A DNA stretch of 64,000 nt, from NCBI RefSeq assembly GCF_033547155.1, contig NZ_CP137892.1:434001-498000 (forward strand), given 5' to 3'. Position 1 is the stretch's first letter. Each line of letters starts with the position of its first letter. Below, piece by piece: positions 31,167 through 46,371 of this stretch. This DNA is from Pseudomonas benzenivorans (lineage in GTDB: Bacteria; Pseudomonadota; Gammaproteobacteria; Pseudomonadales; Pseudomonadaceae). Below the pieces are notes generated by a model. The model searched no databases. It was not told the DNA's origin and was given only the letters and a program-made list of their open reading frames with translations. Made by a program: the position numbers and the translations under genes.

Positions 31167-31940
31167 ATGCGGCGTGTGGTGTTCAATCAGAAGGGCGGCG
31201 TGGGCAAGTCCAGTATCGCCTGCAACCTGGCGGCGGTGAGTGCGGCGCAGGGCTATCGTACCCTGTTGGTCGACCTGGATGCCCAGGCCAACTCCACCCA
31301 TTACCTGACCGGCCTGACCGGCGCCGAGATACCCACCGGGATCGCCGACTTTTTCAAGCAGACCCTGTCCAGCGGGCCCTTCGCCAAGAAGGGTCGGGTC
31401 GATATCTACGAGACGCCGTTCGCCAATCTGCATGTGGTCACCGCCACCGCGGAGCTGGCGGACCTGCAACCCAAGCTCGAGGCCAAGCACAAGATCAACA
31501 AGCTGCGCAAACTGCTGGACGAACTGAGCGAGGATTACGAGCGGATCTATCTGGATACGCCGCCGGCCCTGAATTTCTACACGGTTTCCGCGCTGATCGC
31601 GGCCGACCGCTGTCTGATTCCCTTCGATTGCGACAGCTTCTCGCGCAATGCCCTCTATGGCCTGCTGCAGGAGATCGAAGAGCTGCGCGAGGACCATAAC
31701 GAGGCCCTGGAGGTGGAGGGCATAGTGGTCAACCAGTTCCAGCCGCGCGCTTCCCTGCCGCAACTGCTGCTCGACGAACTGCTCGGCGAGGGGCTGCCGG
31801 TGCTGCCGGTGAATCTGATGAGCTCGGTGAAGATGCGCGAGTCGCACCAGGCCTGTACGCCGCTGATCCATTTGGATGCGCGGCACAAGCTGACCCAGCA
31901 ATTCGTCGAGCTGCACGACCTGCTCGAAGCCGGCGTCTAG
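31167..31940 (+). CDS. Orphan ParA-family ATPase
   Basis: 257 residues from ATG 31167, which has CAGGGAGGTG just upstream; the frame is open further but without a ribosome site. The deviant Walker A KGGVGKS at residues 9-15, the Walker A' DLDAQANST and the Walker B YLDTPPALNF are typical of ParA/MinD/Soj ATPases. No parB-like gene or parS-like cluster is beside it, so it is an orphan; such proteins often position large complexes (chemosensory arrays, pili) rather than chromosomes. A PAO1 homologue (PA5028) occupies the same place, as I recall. A perfect terminator follows. Confidence 0.9.
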   Translation: MRRVVFNQKGGVGKSSIACNLAAVSAAQGYRTLLVDLDAQANSTHYLTGLTGAEIPTGIADFFKQTLSSGPFAKKGRVDIYETPFANLHVVTATAELADLQPKLEAKHKINKLRKLLDELSEDYERIYLDTPPALNFYTVSALIAADRCLIPFDCDSFSRNALYGLLQEIEELREDHNEALEVEGIVVNQFQPRASLPQLLLDELLGEGLPVLPVNLMSSVKMRESHQACTPLIHLDARHKLTQQFVELHDLLEAGV

Positions 31941-31951
31941 AGCGGCTTACC

Positions 31952-31987
31952 AAACGCACGAGGCGCCCTGGGGCGCCTCGTGCGTTT
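31952..31987. terminator. Terminator hairpin shared by convergent parA and usp
   Basis: A perfect 17-base inverted repeat (left arm begins AAACGCACGAGGCGCCC) with only two bases between the arms, 11 bases after the parA stop and 18 bases before the end of the universal stress protein gene. It ends in only three T on either strand, so strength relies on the very stable stem. Confidence 0.7.
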
Positions 31988-32005
31988 ATGGCTGTTCGCG
32001 CCCAG

Positions 32006-32803
32006 CTAGCGGACCACGAAGATATCGCAGGGCGCGCGGTGCAGGAAGTGCTGGGCCAGGCTGCCGAGTAGCGCCTGGGACAGGGCGCTGCGGCCGTGGC
32101 TGCCGAGCACCAGCAGCTCGCTGCGCCGGGCCTTCAGTTGTTCCTGCAGGCAGCGCAGGATGCCGCCCTGGATAACTTCGTGGCTCAGGCTCGGGCCGTC
32201 GCTGGGCAGGTTGCGGCTCTCGTCTTCGAGCAATTGGTCGATCAGCGCCTGCTGGATCTGCAGCTGGGCTTCGACCTGCTGCGGCGTGCCCTTATCCGCC
32301 TCGAATACATGCAGGGCGTGCAGCCCGGCGCTGCTCGGCAGTAGGCGGTAGGCTTGGCCCAGGGCGCTGCAGGCGCACAGGGAGAAGTCGATGGCGGCCA
32401 GGGCGCGCTGGTAGGGTTGGAAGTCGTTGCGCGCGACCAGCAGCAGCGGCACCGGGCACTGGCGGGCGATGCGGTCGAGGCTGGTGCCGGAGAAGAAGTC
32501 GTGGCGCTGATGGTGGGCGCCGAGCACCAGCAGGTCGCACTCGAGCGCCTGCAGTTGCTGCAGCACCGCCTCCGATGGCTTGCCGCTGCACAGGCGCAGC
32601 TCGCTGCCGGGCGGGGCGTAGCGGGTCAGGCTGCTGTCCAGGCTCTGCTGGGCCTGGTCCTGTTGCGGGCCACTGAGGCCGGGGTCGAGGACGTGCAGGA
32701 GGGTCAGCCGGGCATTGTGCTGCCGGGCCAGCTGGGCGGCCCGGCACAGGGCCAGGTCGGCGGTGTCGCGCAGGTCGTGGGCGATGAGGATATGGCTGAA
32801 CAT
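32006..32803 (-). CDS. Tandem universal stress protein (UspA family)
   Basis: 265 residues with two Usp domains (about 1-135 and 136-265). The second half has the ATP-binding pattern G-x2-G-x9-GS in LGSHGRSALSQALLGSLAQ; the first half has LGAHHQRHDFFSGTS, where the second glycine is missing, so nucleotide binding may be confined to the C-terminal domain. Family members help survive starvation and anaerobic stress. The gene stands alone on the minus strand between the terminator shared with parA and trxC. Substrate or partner unknown. Confidence 0.92.
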   Translation of the reverse strand: MFSHILIAHDLRDTADLALCRAAQLARQHNARLTLLHVLDPGLSGPQQDQAQQSLDSSLTRYAPPGSELRLCSGKPSEAVLQQLQALECDLLVLGAHHQRHDFFSGTSLDRIARQCPVPLLLVARNDFQPYQRALAAIDFSLCACSALGQAYRLLPSSAGLHALHVFEADKGTPQQVEAQLQIQQALIDQLLEDESRNLPSDGPSLSHEVIQGGILRCLQEQLKARRSELLVLGSHGRSALSQALLGSLAQHFLHRAPCDIFVVR

Positions 32804-32948
32804 GGGCGAGGGCGCTCCAGCCGCTGGGCTCGTAAATTTATTATCCCCTCAGGCTTAGCCGCTGTATTGACCTACCGCAAGGTCAGGCGTCAGGGCGCGC
32901 TCTTGCGTCGGGCGAGACGGCACGTCCGGGTGCCGTCGCCGCCGGCCT

Positions 32949-33383
32949 TCAGAGGCCCTGTTCGGCGAGCCAGGCGAGCAGCTGCGGCAGGGGCAGGGCA
33001 CCGCTCTGCCGGGCCACCTCGCGACCCCGCTGGAACAGGACCAGGCTGGGAATCGAGCGGATGCCCAGCTGTCCGGCCAGCTGCCGGTTGGCCTCGCTGT
33101 CCAGCTTGCCCAGGCGCACCTTGCCCTGAAGTTGCCCGGCGGCCTGGGCGAAGGTCGGTGCGAAGGCTTTGCAGGGGCCGCACCAGTCGGCCCAGACATC
33201 GACCAGCAGCGGCAGGTCGCCTTTCAGCTGGGCGGCGAAGTTAGCCTGGTTCAGCTCGATGGGGGCGGCGGGCAACAGTGCGCTCTTGCACCGGCCGCAG
33301 ACGGGGTTGTCGCCCAGGCGCTGAGCAGGGATGCGGTTGAGGCCGTCGCAGGCGGGGCAGGGGATCAGCAGGGGTTGAGACAT
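32949..33383 (-). CDS. trxC: Thioredoxin 2 with N-terminal zinc motif
   Basis: 144 residues. TrxC reduces protein disulfides and is linked to oxidative stress defence. The redox motif WCGPCK has Cys68 and Cys71; the N-terminal zinc site has Cys9, Cys12, Cys29 and Cys32 (CPAC and CGRC). I start at ATG 33383 (MSQPLLIPCPAC) because of the AGGAG site 7 bases upstream; a longer frame has no conserved content. A perfect palindrome CTGTCGACAG (33398-33407) lies 15 bases before the start; it may bear on regulation but is shorter than a LexA box. Confidence 0.94.
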   Translation of the reverse strand: MSQPLLIPCPACDGLNRIPAQRLGDNPVCGRCKSALLPAAPIELNQANFAAQLKGDLPLLVDVWADWCGPCKAFAPTFAQAAGQLQGKVRLGKLDSEANRQLAGQLGIRSIPSLVLFQRGREVARQSGALPLPQLLAWLAEQGL

Positions 33384-33553
33384 GGGCGTACTCCTAGACT
33401 GTCGACAGGGTGGTGGCGGCACGGCGCGAAAGCAAGGCCAGGGTCGGCGCCGCCAGAGGCTCCACGGCATAGCTTCGTTGACTCGGCCGCGCAGCCTCGG
33501 CTTGGCCTGAGGACCGGTCCGGGCTCGCGCTGCCCGGACGCCGGCGCCTGGCC

Positions 33554-34831
33554 TCAGGAGTGGGAGGCGGCCAGGGCCTGGTCGAGGTCGGCGAGGATGT
33601 CGTCGATATGCTCGATGCCGATCGACAGGCGCACCATGTCCCGCGGCACCCCGGCCTTGGCCAGCTCCTCGTCGTTGAGTTGGCGGTGGGTGGTGGAGGC
33701 CGGGTGGCAGGCCAGCGACTTAGCGTCGCCGATATTGACCAGGCGCACCACCAGTTGCAGGGCGTCGATGAAGCGCGCGCCGGCAGCAAAGCCGCCCTCG
33801 ATGCCGAAGGACAGGATCGACGCTGGCTTGCCCTGCATGTAGCGGCGGGCCAGCTCATGCTCGGGGTGGTCGACCAGGCCGGCGTACTGCACCCAGGCCA
33901 CCTGCGGATGCTGCCGGAGAAACTCGGCGACCCTCAGGGCATTGTCGCAGTGCCGCTCCATGCGCAGGGCCAGGGTCTCCAGGCCTTGCAGGATGAGGAA
34001 GGCGTTGAACGGCGACAGCGCCGCGCCGGTATTGCGCAGCGGCACCACGCGGCAGCGGCCGATGAACGCGGCCGGGCCGAAGGCCTCGGTGTAGGTGACG
34101 CCGTGGTAGGACGGGTCCGGGGTGTTGAGCAGCGGGAAGCGGCCCTTGTGGTCCGCCCAGGGAAACTTGCCGGAATCGACGACGATGCCGCCGATGCTGG
34201 TGCCGTGGCCGCCGATGTACTTGGTCAGCGAGTGCACGACGATGTCGGCGCCGTGCTCGAAGGGCCGGCAGAGGATCGGCGTGGCCACCGTGTTGTCGAC
34301 TATCAGCGGCACGCCGTGGCGGTGCGCGGCCTCGGCCAGGGCCTGCAGGTCGACGACATTGCCCGCCGGGTTGCCGATGGATTCGCAGAACACCGCGCGG
34401 GTCTTGTCGTCGATCAGCGCTTCCAGGGCGGCGATGTCGTCGTGGGCGGCGAAGCGGGTCTGGATGCCGAAGCGCGGCAGGGTGTGGGCCAGCAGGTTGT
34501 AGGTGCCGCCGTAGAGCTTGGCCACCGAGACGATATTGTCGCCGGCTTCGGCGACGGTCTGGATGGCATAGGTGATGGCGGCCATGCCGCTGGCCACGGC
34601 CAGGGCACCGACGCCGCCCTCGAGTGCGGCGATGCGCTGCTCCAGCACGTCGTTGGTGGGGTTCATGATGCGGGTGTAGATGTTGCCGGCGACCTTCAGG
34701 TCGAACAGGTCGGCGCCGTGCTGGGTGTCGTCGAAGGCGTAGGAGCTGGTCTGGTAGATCGGCACCGCCACCGCCTTGGTGGTGGGGTCGGGGCTGTAGC
34801 CGGCGTGGATGGCCAGGGTTTCCAGTTTCAT
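33554..34831 (-). CDS. metY: O-acetylhomoserine sulfhydrylase (homocysteine synthase)
   Basis: 425 residues, PLP-dependent Cys/Met metabolism family. It joins sulfide to O-acetyl- or O-succinylhomoserine to make homocysteine. The PLP lysine is Lys204 in [16 protein letters not shown]; other landmarks are [38 protein letters not shown] and [11 protein letters not shown]. The length and the SSYAF...HGADLF pattern favour MetY over the shorter MetB/MetZ group. The ATG follows CCGAAGGAACGCCCC. The 100-base gap to the transporter gene holds a C-rich/G-rich hairpin but no recognisable SAM riboswitch. Confidence 0.92.
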   Translation of the reverse strand: MKLETLAIHAGYSPDPTTKAVAVPIYQTSSYAFDDTQHGADLFDLKVAGNIYTRIMNPTNDVLEQRIAALEGGVGALAVASGMAAITYAIQTVAEAGDNIVSVAKLYGGTYNLLAHTLPRFGIQTRFAAHDDIAALEALIDDKTRAVFCESIGNPAGNVVDLQALAEAAHRHGVPLIVDNTVATPILCRPFEHGADIVVHSLTKYIGGHGTSIGGIVVDSGKFPWADHKGRFPLLNTPDPSYHGVTYTEAFGPAAFIGRCRVVPLRNTGAALSPFNAFLILQGLETLALRMERHCDNALRVAEFLRQHPQVAWVQYAGLVDHPEHELARRYMQGKPASILSFGIEGGFAAGARFIDALQLVVRLVNIGDAKSLACHPASTTHRQLNDEELAKAGVPRDMVRLSIGIEHIDDILADLDQALAASHS

Positions 34832-34931
34832 GGGGCGTTCCTTCGGACAGATGACGAGGGACGCAGCATGGAGAAGCCCCCACCCCCGGGTCAATCCTCT
34901 ATGGGGGTGAGGGCCGGCAGGACGCGCCGAC

Positions 34932-36722
34932 TCAGACCGGGGTCAGCGGCCAGAACAGCGGAATCACCAGCGACGCCACGGCCCACAGCAGCAGGTTGAG
35001 GGGGATGCCGACCTTCATGAAGTCGGTGAAGCGGTAGCCGCCGGCGTTGTAGACGAAGGTGTTGGTCTGGTAGCCGATCGGTGTGGCGAAGCTGGCGCTG
35101 GCGGCGAACATCACCGCCACCACGAAGGCGCGCGGGTCGACCCCCAGGTGCTGGGCCAGGCCGATGGCGATCGGGGTGACCAGCACGGCGACGGCGTTGT
35201 TCGACAGCATCTCGGTGAGGATCGAGGTGAACAGGTAGATGAACGACAGCATCAGCAGCGGTCCGGCCCAGGGCAGCCAGCCCATGACGTTCTCCACCAG
35301 CAGCCTGACCAGGCCGACCTTGTCCATGGCGATGCTGATCGCCAGCATGCCGAAGATCAGGCTGAGGATCTTCCAGTCCACCGCCTTGTAGGCGTCCTCC
35401 ACGTCCAGGCAGCGGGTCGCCAGCACGGTGACCGCGCCGATGATCGCCAGGCCTTCGATCGGCATCACCCCGAGGGCGGCCAGCAGCATCACGGCCAGGG
35501 TGGCGATGATGGCGATCGGCGCCTTATCGCGGCGGAAGGCGCGCTCCTGCACGGCGTTGAGGCTGATCAGTTCGCCGTTGTCGGCGAAGCGCTTGATCTG
35601 CGCCGGGGTGCCCTCGACCAGCATGACGTCGCCGAACTGCAGCTCGAAGTCGTCGAGGTTGCCCTGGATGTTCTCGTCCTGGCGGTGCACGGCGAGCACG
35701 GCGATGCCGTAGCGCGCGGTGAGGTCCAGGTCGCGCATCGGCCGGTGGCTGTAGCGCGAGTTACGCCCGACTATGGCCTCGGCGAGGATCACGTCGTGGC
35801 TGCTGATGGTTTCGAAGGCGTCGCCGCGGTTGAACGACAGGTGGCCGCTCTCGCGCAGCTCCACCACGTTCTTCACCTGGCCGTGCAGCAGCAGGCGGTC
35901 GCCGCTGGCCAGCAGGGTGCCGTGGTCTGGTTCGGTGAGCTCCTGCTCCTCGCGAAACAGCTTGAGCACCTGCAGGCCACTGCCGCCGTTGAGGTTGGCC
36001 TCGGCCAGGGTCTTGCCCACCACCGGCGAGTCGTGCGGCACCAGCAGTTCGGTCATGAAGGTGCGGTCCAGGTCCGGGCGCAGCTGCTTGGACAGGGTCT
36101 CGCGCTCGGGCAGCAGGTGGCGGCCGATGGTCAGCAGGTAGAGCATGCCGACGGCGGCGAGGATCAGCCCGGCGCCGGTGATCTCGAAGATGCCGAAGGG
36201 CGCCAGGCCGGCCTTGCGCGCCACGCCGTCGACCAGGATGTTGGTCGAGGTGCCGATCATGGTCAGGGTACCGCCGAGGATGGTGGCGTAGGACAGCGGG
36301 ATCAGCAGCTTGGACGGCTGGGTACCGGCGCGCCGGGCCAGGGAGATGGCCACCGGGGTGAGGATGGCCACCACCGGGGTGTTGTTCAGGCAGGCGGAGA
36401 TCGCCAGGGCGGTCAGGGTCAGGCCGGTGAGTACGCGGATCGGGCTGGCGCCGACCAGGTTGCCCAGCCAGTTGCCCAGGGCGTCGATGCAGCCGGTGCG
36501 TTCCAGGGCGGCGGACAGCACGAACATGCAGGCGATGGTCACCGGCGCCGAGTTGCTCAGTACGCTGAGCACCTCCTTGGGTTCCAGCAGCTGGGTCACC
36601 AGCAGGGCGGCCACGGCGATGGCCGCGACCACGTCCGGGCTCCACTTCTCGCGGACGAAGGCCGCCAGCAGCCAGATCAGCAGCGCGCCGACGAAGAGCA
36701 GTGGCAGAGAGTCCCAGAACAT
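34932..36722 (-). CDS. SLC13/DASS-family transporter with two RCK_C domains
   Basis: 596 residues, inner membrane. Two inverted transport halves of the ArsB/NhaD/DASS type flank a soluble middle part. The half-signatures are [19 protein letters not shown] (near 110-128) and [18 protein letters not shown] (near 520-537), the hairpin tips that bind substrate and sodium. Between them (about 215-385) lie two TrkA-C (RCK_C) domains, for example [19 protein letters not shown] and [20 protein letters not shown]. Substrates in the family include dicarboxylates, sulfate and citrate; none can be assigned here. It lies before metY on the same strand, so sulfate or a sulfur compound is a possible but unproven substrate. 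Confidence 0.9.
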   Translation of the reverse strand: MFWDSLPLLFVGALLIWLLAAFVREKWSPDVVAAIAVAALLVTQLLEPKEVLSVLSNSAPVTIACMFVLSAALERTGCIDALGNWLGNLVGASPIRVLTGLTLTALAISACLNNTPVVAILTPVAISLARRAGTQPSKLLIPLSYATILGGTLTMIGTSTNILVDGVARKAGLAPFGIFEITGAGLILAAVGMLYLLTIGRHLLPERETLSKQLRPDLDRTFMTELLVPHDSPVVGKTLAEANLNGGSGLQVLKLFREEQELTEPDHGTLLASGDRLLLHGQVKNVVELRESGHLSFNRGDAFETISSHDVILAEAIVGRNSRYSHRPMRDLDLTARYGIAVLAVHRQDENIQGNLDDFELQFGDVMLVEGTPAQIKRFADNGELISLNAVQERAFRRDKAPIAIIATLAVMLLAALGVMPIEGLAIIGAVTVLATRCLDVEDAYKAVDWKILSLIFGMLAISIAMDKVGLVRLLVENVMGWLPWAGPLLMLSFIYLFTSILTEMLSNNAVAVLVTPIAIGLAQHLGVDPRAFVVAVMFAASASFATPIGYQTNTFVYNAGGYRFTDFMKVGIPLNLLLWAVASLVIPLFWPLTPV

Positions 36723-36798
36723 GAGGCGTCCTTAGCGTGCGAGTCTCGAGGGGCGGGGCCGCAGGCGGCCCGCAAGGTCGCCAAGATAGAGGCCTTTG

Positions 36799-36813
36799 CT
36801 TAGATAGTCTAAG
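36799..36813. promoter_or_regulatory. Palindrome CTTAGA-TAG-TCTAAG between divergent genes
   Basis: Perfect 6-base inverted halves with a 3-base spacer, in the 223-base gap between the SLC13 transporter (minus) and the racemase gene (plus). It stands out from an AT-rich island (36795-36855) in otherwise GC-rich DNA, which suggests a promoter zone with an operator. I cannot name the regulator. Confidence 0.4.
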
Positions 36814-36945
36814 AATGTTTGAGAAGGTTTATATGCCCTTTTTGCTTGTTGACCGGGGGCTGTACCGGCACCTGCGCGGCGCACTGTGCCTGTGCCTGGA
36901 AGCCCCGCAGGGCTAGGCTCGGGGTTTTCCAACGGAGGGCGATTC

Positions 36946-37644
36946 ATGGGCCAGCTAGGTATTCTCGGTGGCATGAGTTGGGAGTCCACGGCCAGCTACT
37001 ACCGTTTGCTCAACCAGGGCGTGCGTGAGCGTCTGGGCGGCCTGCATTCGGCGTCCCTGTTGCTGCATTCGGTGGACTTCGCAGCGATCGCCGCGCTGCA
37101 GAAGCGCGGCGACTGGGACGAAGCCGGTCGACAACTGGCGGTCGCCGCCCAGGGGCTGGCGGCGGCCGGCGCCGGCGCGTTGCTGCTGGCCACCAACACC
37201 ATGCACAAGGTGGCGCCGGCCATCGAGGCGGCGGTGGACATTCCCCTGCTGCATATCGGCGATGCCGTCGGCCAGGCGCTGCGGCGCCAAGGCGTGCAGC
37301 GGGCGGGGCTGCTCGGCACGCGCTTCACCCTGCAGGAAGCCTTCTACCGCCAGCGTCTGGCCGAGCACTTCGCCATCGAGGTGCTGCTGCCGGAGGCCGC
37401 GGCCATGGCCGAGATCGACCGGGTGATCTTCGCCGAGCTGTGCCGCGGCGAGTTCACGGCACCGTCGCGGGCCTTCTATCTGGAGTGCCTCGAGCGGCTG
37501 CGGGACGACGGCGCCGAGGCGGCGATCCTCGGTTGTACCGAGATCGGCCTGCTGCTGGAGGGGGCCCGCTCGCCCTTGCCGCTGCTCGACAGCAGCGAGG
37601 TGCATGTGGCCATGGGCCTGGAGTGGCTGCTGGCCGAGGCTTGA
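36946..37644 (+). CDS. ygeA: YgeA-type aspartate/glutamate racemase family protein
   Basis: 232 residues from ATG 36946, preceded by AACGGAGGGC. The N-terminus LGILGGMSWESTASYYRLLN and the segment ATNTMHKVAPAIE match the YgeA branch of the Asp/Glu racemases. The usual first catalytic Cys is replaced by Thr83, while Cys197 is kept in LGCTEIG; E. coli YgeA (EcL-DER) is reported to use exactly the Thr83/Cys197 pair. It probably interconverts an acidic amino acid between L and D forms. The gene is alone between divergent and convergent neighbours. Actual substrate is unknown. Confidence 0.9.
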   Translation: MGQLGILGGMSWESTASYYRLLNQGVRERLGGLHSASLLLHSVDFAAIAALQKRGDWDEAGRQLAVAAQGLAAAGAGALLLATNTMHKVAPAIEAAVDIPLLHIGDAVGQALRRQGVQRAGLLGTRFTLQEAFYRQRLAEHFAIEVLLPEAAAMAEIDRVIFAELCRGEFTAPSRAFYLECLERLRDDGAEAAILGCTEIGLLLEGARSPLPLLDSSEVHVAMGLEWLLAEA

Positions 37645-37680
37645 GATTCGCGGCCGGGGTATCGCCACGCTGGGCCCGGT

Positions 37681-39189
<1,509 letters not shown>

Positions 39190-39215
39190 CTATACCCCCG
39201 ACCATAACCCGCCGC

Positions 39216-42563
<3,348 letters not shown>

Positions 42564-42596
42564 GGTCGCGATCGTGCGGCTCGAAAGGCAGTGAGT

Positions 42597-44342
<1,746 letters not shown>

Positions 44343-44425
44343 GGGCGTACTCCGGGCGAGGGGAGAGGGCGCCTTCATGCATGGCGCGTGCCAGGGATTC
44401 TAACCGCAGGCCGGGGGCGGCGGGC

Positions 44426-44454
44426 AAAAAAATGCCCCGCGCCGAGCGGGGCAT
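44426..44454 (-). terminator. Rho-independent terminator of the acyl-CoA dehydrogenase gene
   Basis: On the minus strand a 9-base stem ATGCCCCGC / GCGGGGCAT with a five-base loop is followed by seven T. It lies 18 bases past the acyl-CoA dehydrogenase stop and upstream of the antiporter gene, so the antiporter needs its own promoter. Confidence 0.85.
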
Positions 44455-44472
44455 GGCCGCGAGTGCAGAGGC

Positions 44473-46290
44473 TCAGAACCAGGTGTCGCGCATGCCCAGG
44501 CAGCAGTCGTCGCGGGCCTCGAGCAGGGCCAGCTCGTGGTGGCAGGCCGGCACTTCCCAGGTCAGGAAGTAGCGCGCCGCCCGCAGCTTGCCGCGATAGA
44601 AGTCGGCATCGGCGGCATTGCCCCCGCCTTGCTGGAGCAGTGCCAGGCCCTGCTCGGCGCGAATCGCCTGTTCCAGCCAGCGCCAGCCGATGACCAGGTG
44701 GCCGAACACCTTGAGGTACAGCGCCGAATTGGCCAGGCCCTGGTTGACCTTGCCGGCCAGCAGGTCGCCGAGCAGCGCCAGGGTCACCGCCGACAGCCGC
44801 GCCAGCAGCTGCTCCAGGGGCTGGCGCAGGGCGCTCAAGGAGTCGTACTCGGCGGCGCGCTGGCAGCAGTCCTGGATCAGCTTGACCAGTTGCTTGAGCG
44901 CGGCGCCGCCGTTCATCGACACCTTGCGCCCGAGCAGGTCCAGCGACTGGATGCCGTGGGTGCCCTCGTGGATGGGGTTGAGGCGGTTGTCGCGGTAGTA
45001 CTGCTCCACCGGGTACTCGCGGGTGTAGCCGTGGCCGCCGAGGATCTGGATGGCCAGCTCGTTGGCCTTGAGGCAGAACTCCGAGGGCCAGGACTTGACG
45101 ATCGGGGTCAGCAGGTCGAGCAGCTGCAGTGCCTGTGCCCGCTGTTCCTCGGTGTCCAGGGTCTGGGTGTCGTCGAACAGCCGTGCGGCGTACAGGCCGA
45201 GGTCGAAGGCGCCTTCCACGTAGGCCTTCTGGGTCAGCAGCATGCGCCGCACGTCGGCGTGCTCGACGATCGCCACCTGGGGGCTGGCCGGGTCCTTGCC
45301 GTCGGGCCGGCGGCCCTGGGGACGCTGGCGGGCGTAGTCCAGCGAGTAGAGGTAGCCGGCGTAGCCGAGCATCACCGCGCCCATGCCGACGCCGATGCGC
45401 GCCTCGTTCATCATCTGGAACATGTAGGCCAGCCCCTGGTGCGGCTGCCCCACCAGGTAGCCGACGCACTGGCCGTTGTCGCCGAAGTTCAGCGCGGTGG
45501 AGGTGGTGCCGCGCCAGCCCATCTTGTGGAACAGCCCGGCCAGGGTTACGTCGTTGCGCGGGCCCAGCGAGCCATCGTCGTTCACCAGGTGTTTCGGCAC
45601 GATAAACAGGCTGATGCCCTTCACCCCGGGCGGGGCGTCCGGCAGCTTGGCCAGCACCATGTGCACGATGTTCTCGCTCAGGGGGTGGTCGCCGGCGGAA
45701 ATGAAGATCTTGTTGCCACGGATACGGTAGCTGCCGTCGGCGGCCGGTTCGGCGCGGGTGCGGATGTCCGCCAGGGAGGAGCCGGCGTGGGGCTCGGTCA
45801 GGGCCATGGTGCCGAAGCAGCGACCCTCGATCATCGGCTGCAGGAAGCGGCGCTTCTGCTCCGGGCTGCCGAAGCTCTCGATCAGGTTGGCCGCGCCCAT
45901 GGTCAGGAAGGGGTAGGAGGTGGTCGCCGCGTTGGCCGCCTGGAAGTGGGCGAAGCAGGCCTGCGACAGCAGGTTGGGCAGCTGCATGCCGCCGGCCTCG
46001 AAGTCGCGGGTGGCATTGAGAAATCCGGCCGCGAGGAAGGCGTCCACCGCCGGCTTCACCTCGGGGATCAGCTGCGCGGCGCCGTCGACGTACTGCGGCT
46101 CGTGCTCGTCGTGCTTGCGGTTGTGCGGGGCGAACAGCGCCTCGGCGATACCGCGGGCGGTGGCGATGGCCGCCTCGAAAGTTTCTCGATTGTGCTCGGC
46201 GAAGCGCTCGCGGCGGGTCAGGGCTTCGGCGTCCAGCACCTCGTAGAGCTCGAACGCCAGGTTGCGGGAGCTGAGCAGTATCTCGGACAT
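44473..46290 (-). CDS. Acyl-CoA dehydrogenase (large form with C-terminal extension)
   Basis: 605 residues, FAD enzyme that makes the first double bond in acyl-CoA beta-oxidation. The middle domain has the FAD/substrate contacts FGTMALTEPHAGSSLADIRT, and the catalytic base is the Glu in NPIHEGTHGIQSLDLLGRK. A C-terminal extension beyond the usual 380-residue core and an N-terminal extension place it with the long PA5020-type dehydrogenases of Pseudomonas. Chain-length preference cannot be told. No partner beta-oxidation genes lie nearby. The gene is closed by a good terminator. Confidence 0.93.
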   Translation of the reverse strand: MSEILLSSRNLAFELYEVLDAEALTRRERFAEHNRETFEAAIATARGIAEALFAPHNRKHDEHEPQYVDGAAQLIPEVKPAVDAFLAAGFLNATRDFEAGGMQLPNLLSQACFAHFQAANAATTSYPFLTMGAANLIESFGSPEQKRRFLQPMIEGRCFGTMALTEPHAGSSLADIRTRAEPAADGSYRIRGNKIFISAGDHPLSENIVHMVLAKLPDAPPGVKGISLFIVPKHLVNDDGSLGPRNDVTLAGLFHKMGWRGTTSTALNFGDNGQCVGYLVGQPHQGLAYMFQMMNEARIGVGMGAVMLGYAGYLYSLDYARQRPQGRRPDGKDPASPQVAIVEHADVRRMLLTQKAYVEGAFDLGLYAARLFDDTQTLDTEEQRAQALQLLDLLTPIVKSWPSEFCLKANELAIQILGGHGYTREYPVEQYYRDNRLNPIHEGTHGIQSLDLLGRKVSMNGGAALKQLVKLIQDCCQRAAEYDSLSALRQPLEQLLARLSAVTLALLGDLLAGKVNQGLANSALYLKVFGHLVIGWRWLEQAIRAEQGLALLQQGGGNAADADFYRGKLRAARYFLTWEVPACHHELALLEARDDCCLGMRDTWF

Positions 46291-46371
46291 GGGCGGGCCT
46301 CCAGTGGATGGCGCCGAGTCTAGGCAGCCGCCCTGGGGCTGCCCAGCACTATCGATGGCCGTGATGGCGGC

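Noticed and set aside
32916-32937. Hairpin GACGGCAC/GTGCCGTC after trxC as a terminator
   Set aside because: No T run on either strand and a six-base loop; too weak to call.
33398-33407. CTGTCGACAG upstream of trxC as a LexA box
   Set aside because: LexA sites have CTG and CAG separated by ten bases; here the spacing is four.
36946-37644. The racemase as a dead enzyme because the first catalytic Cys is missing
   Set aside because: E. coli YgeA carries the same Thr83/Cys197 pair and is reported to be active.
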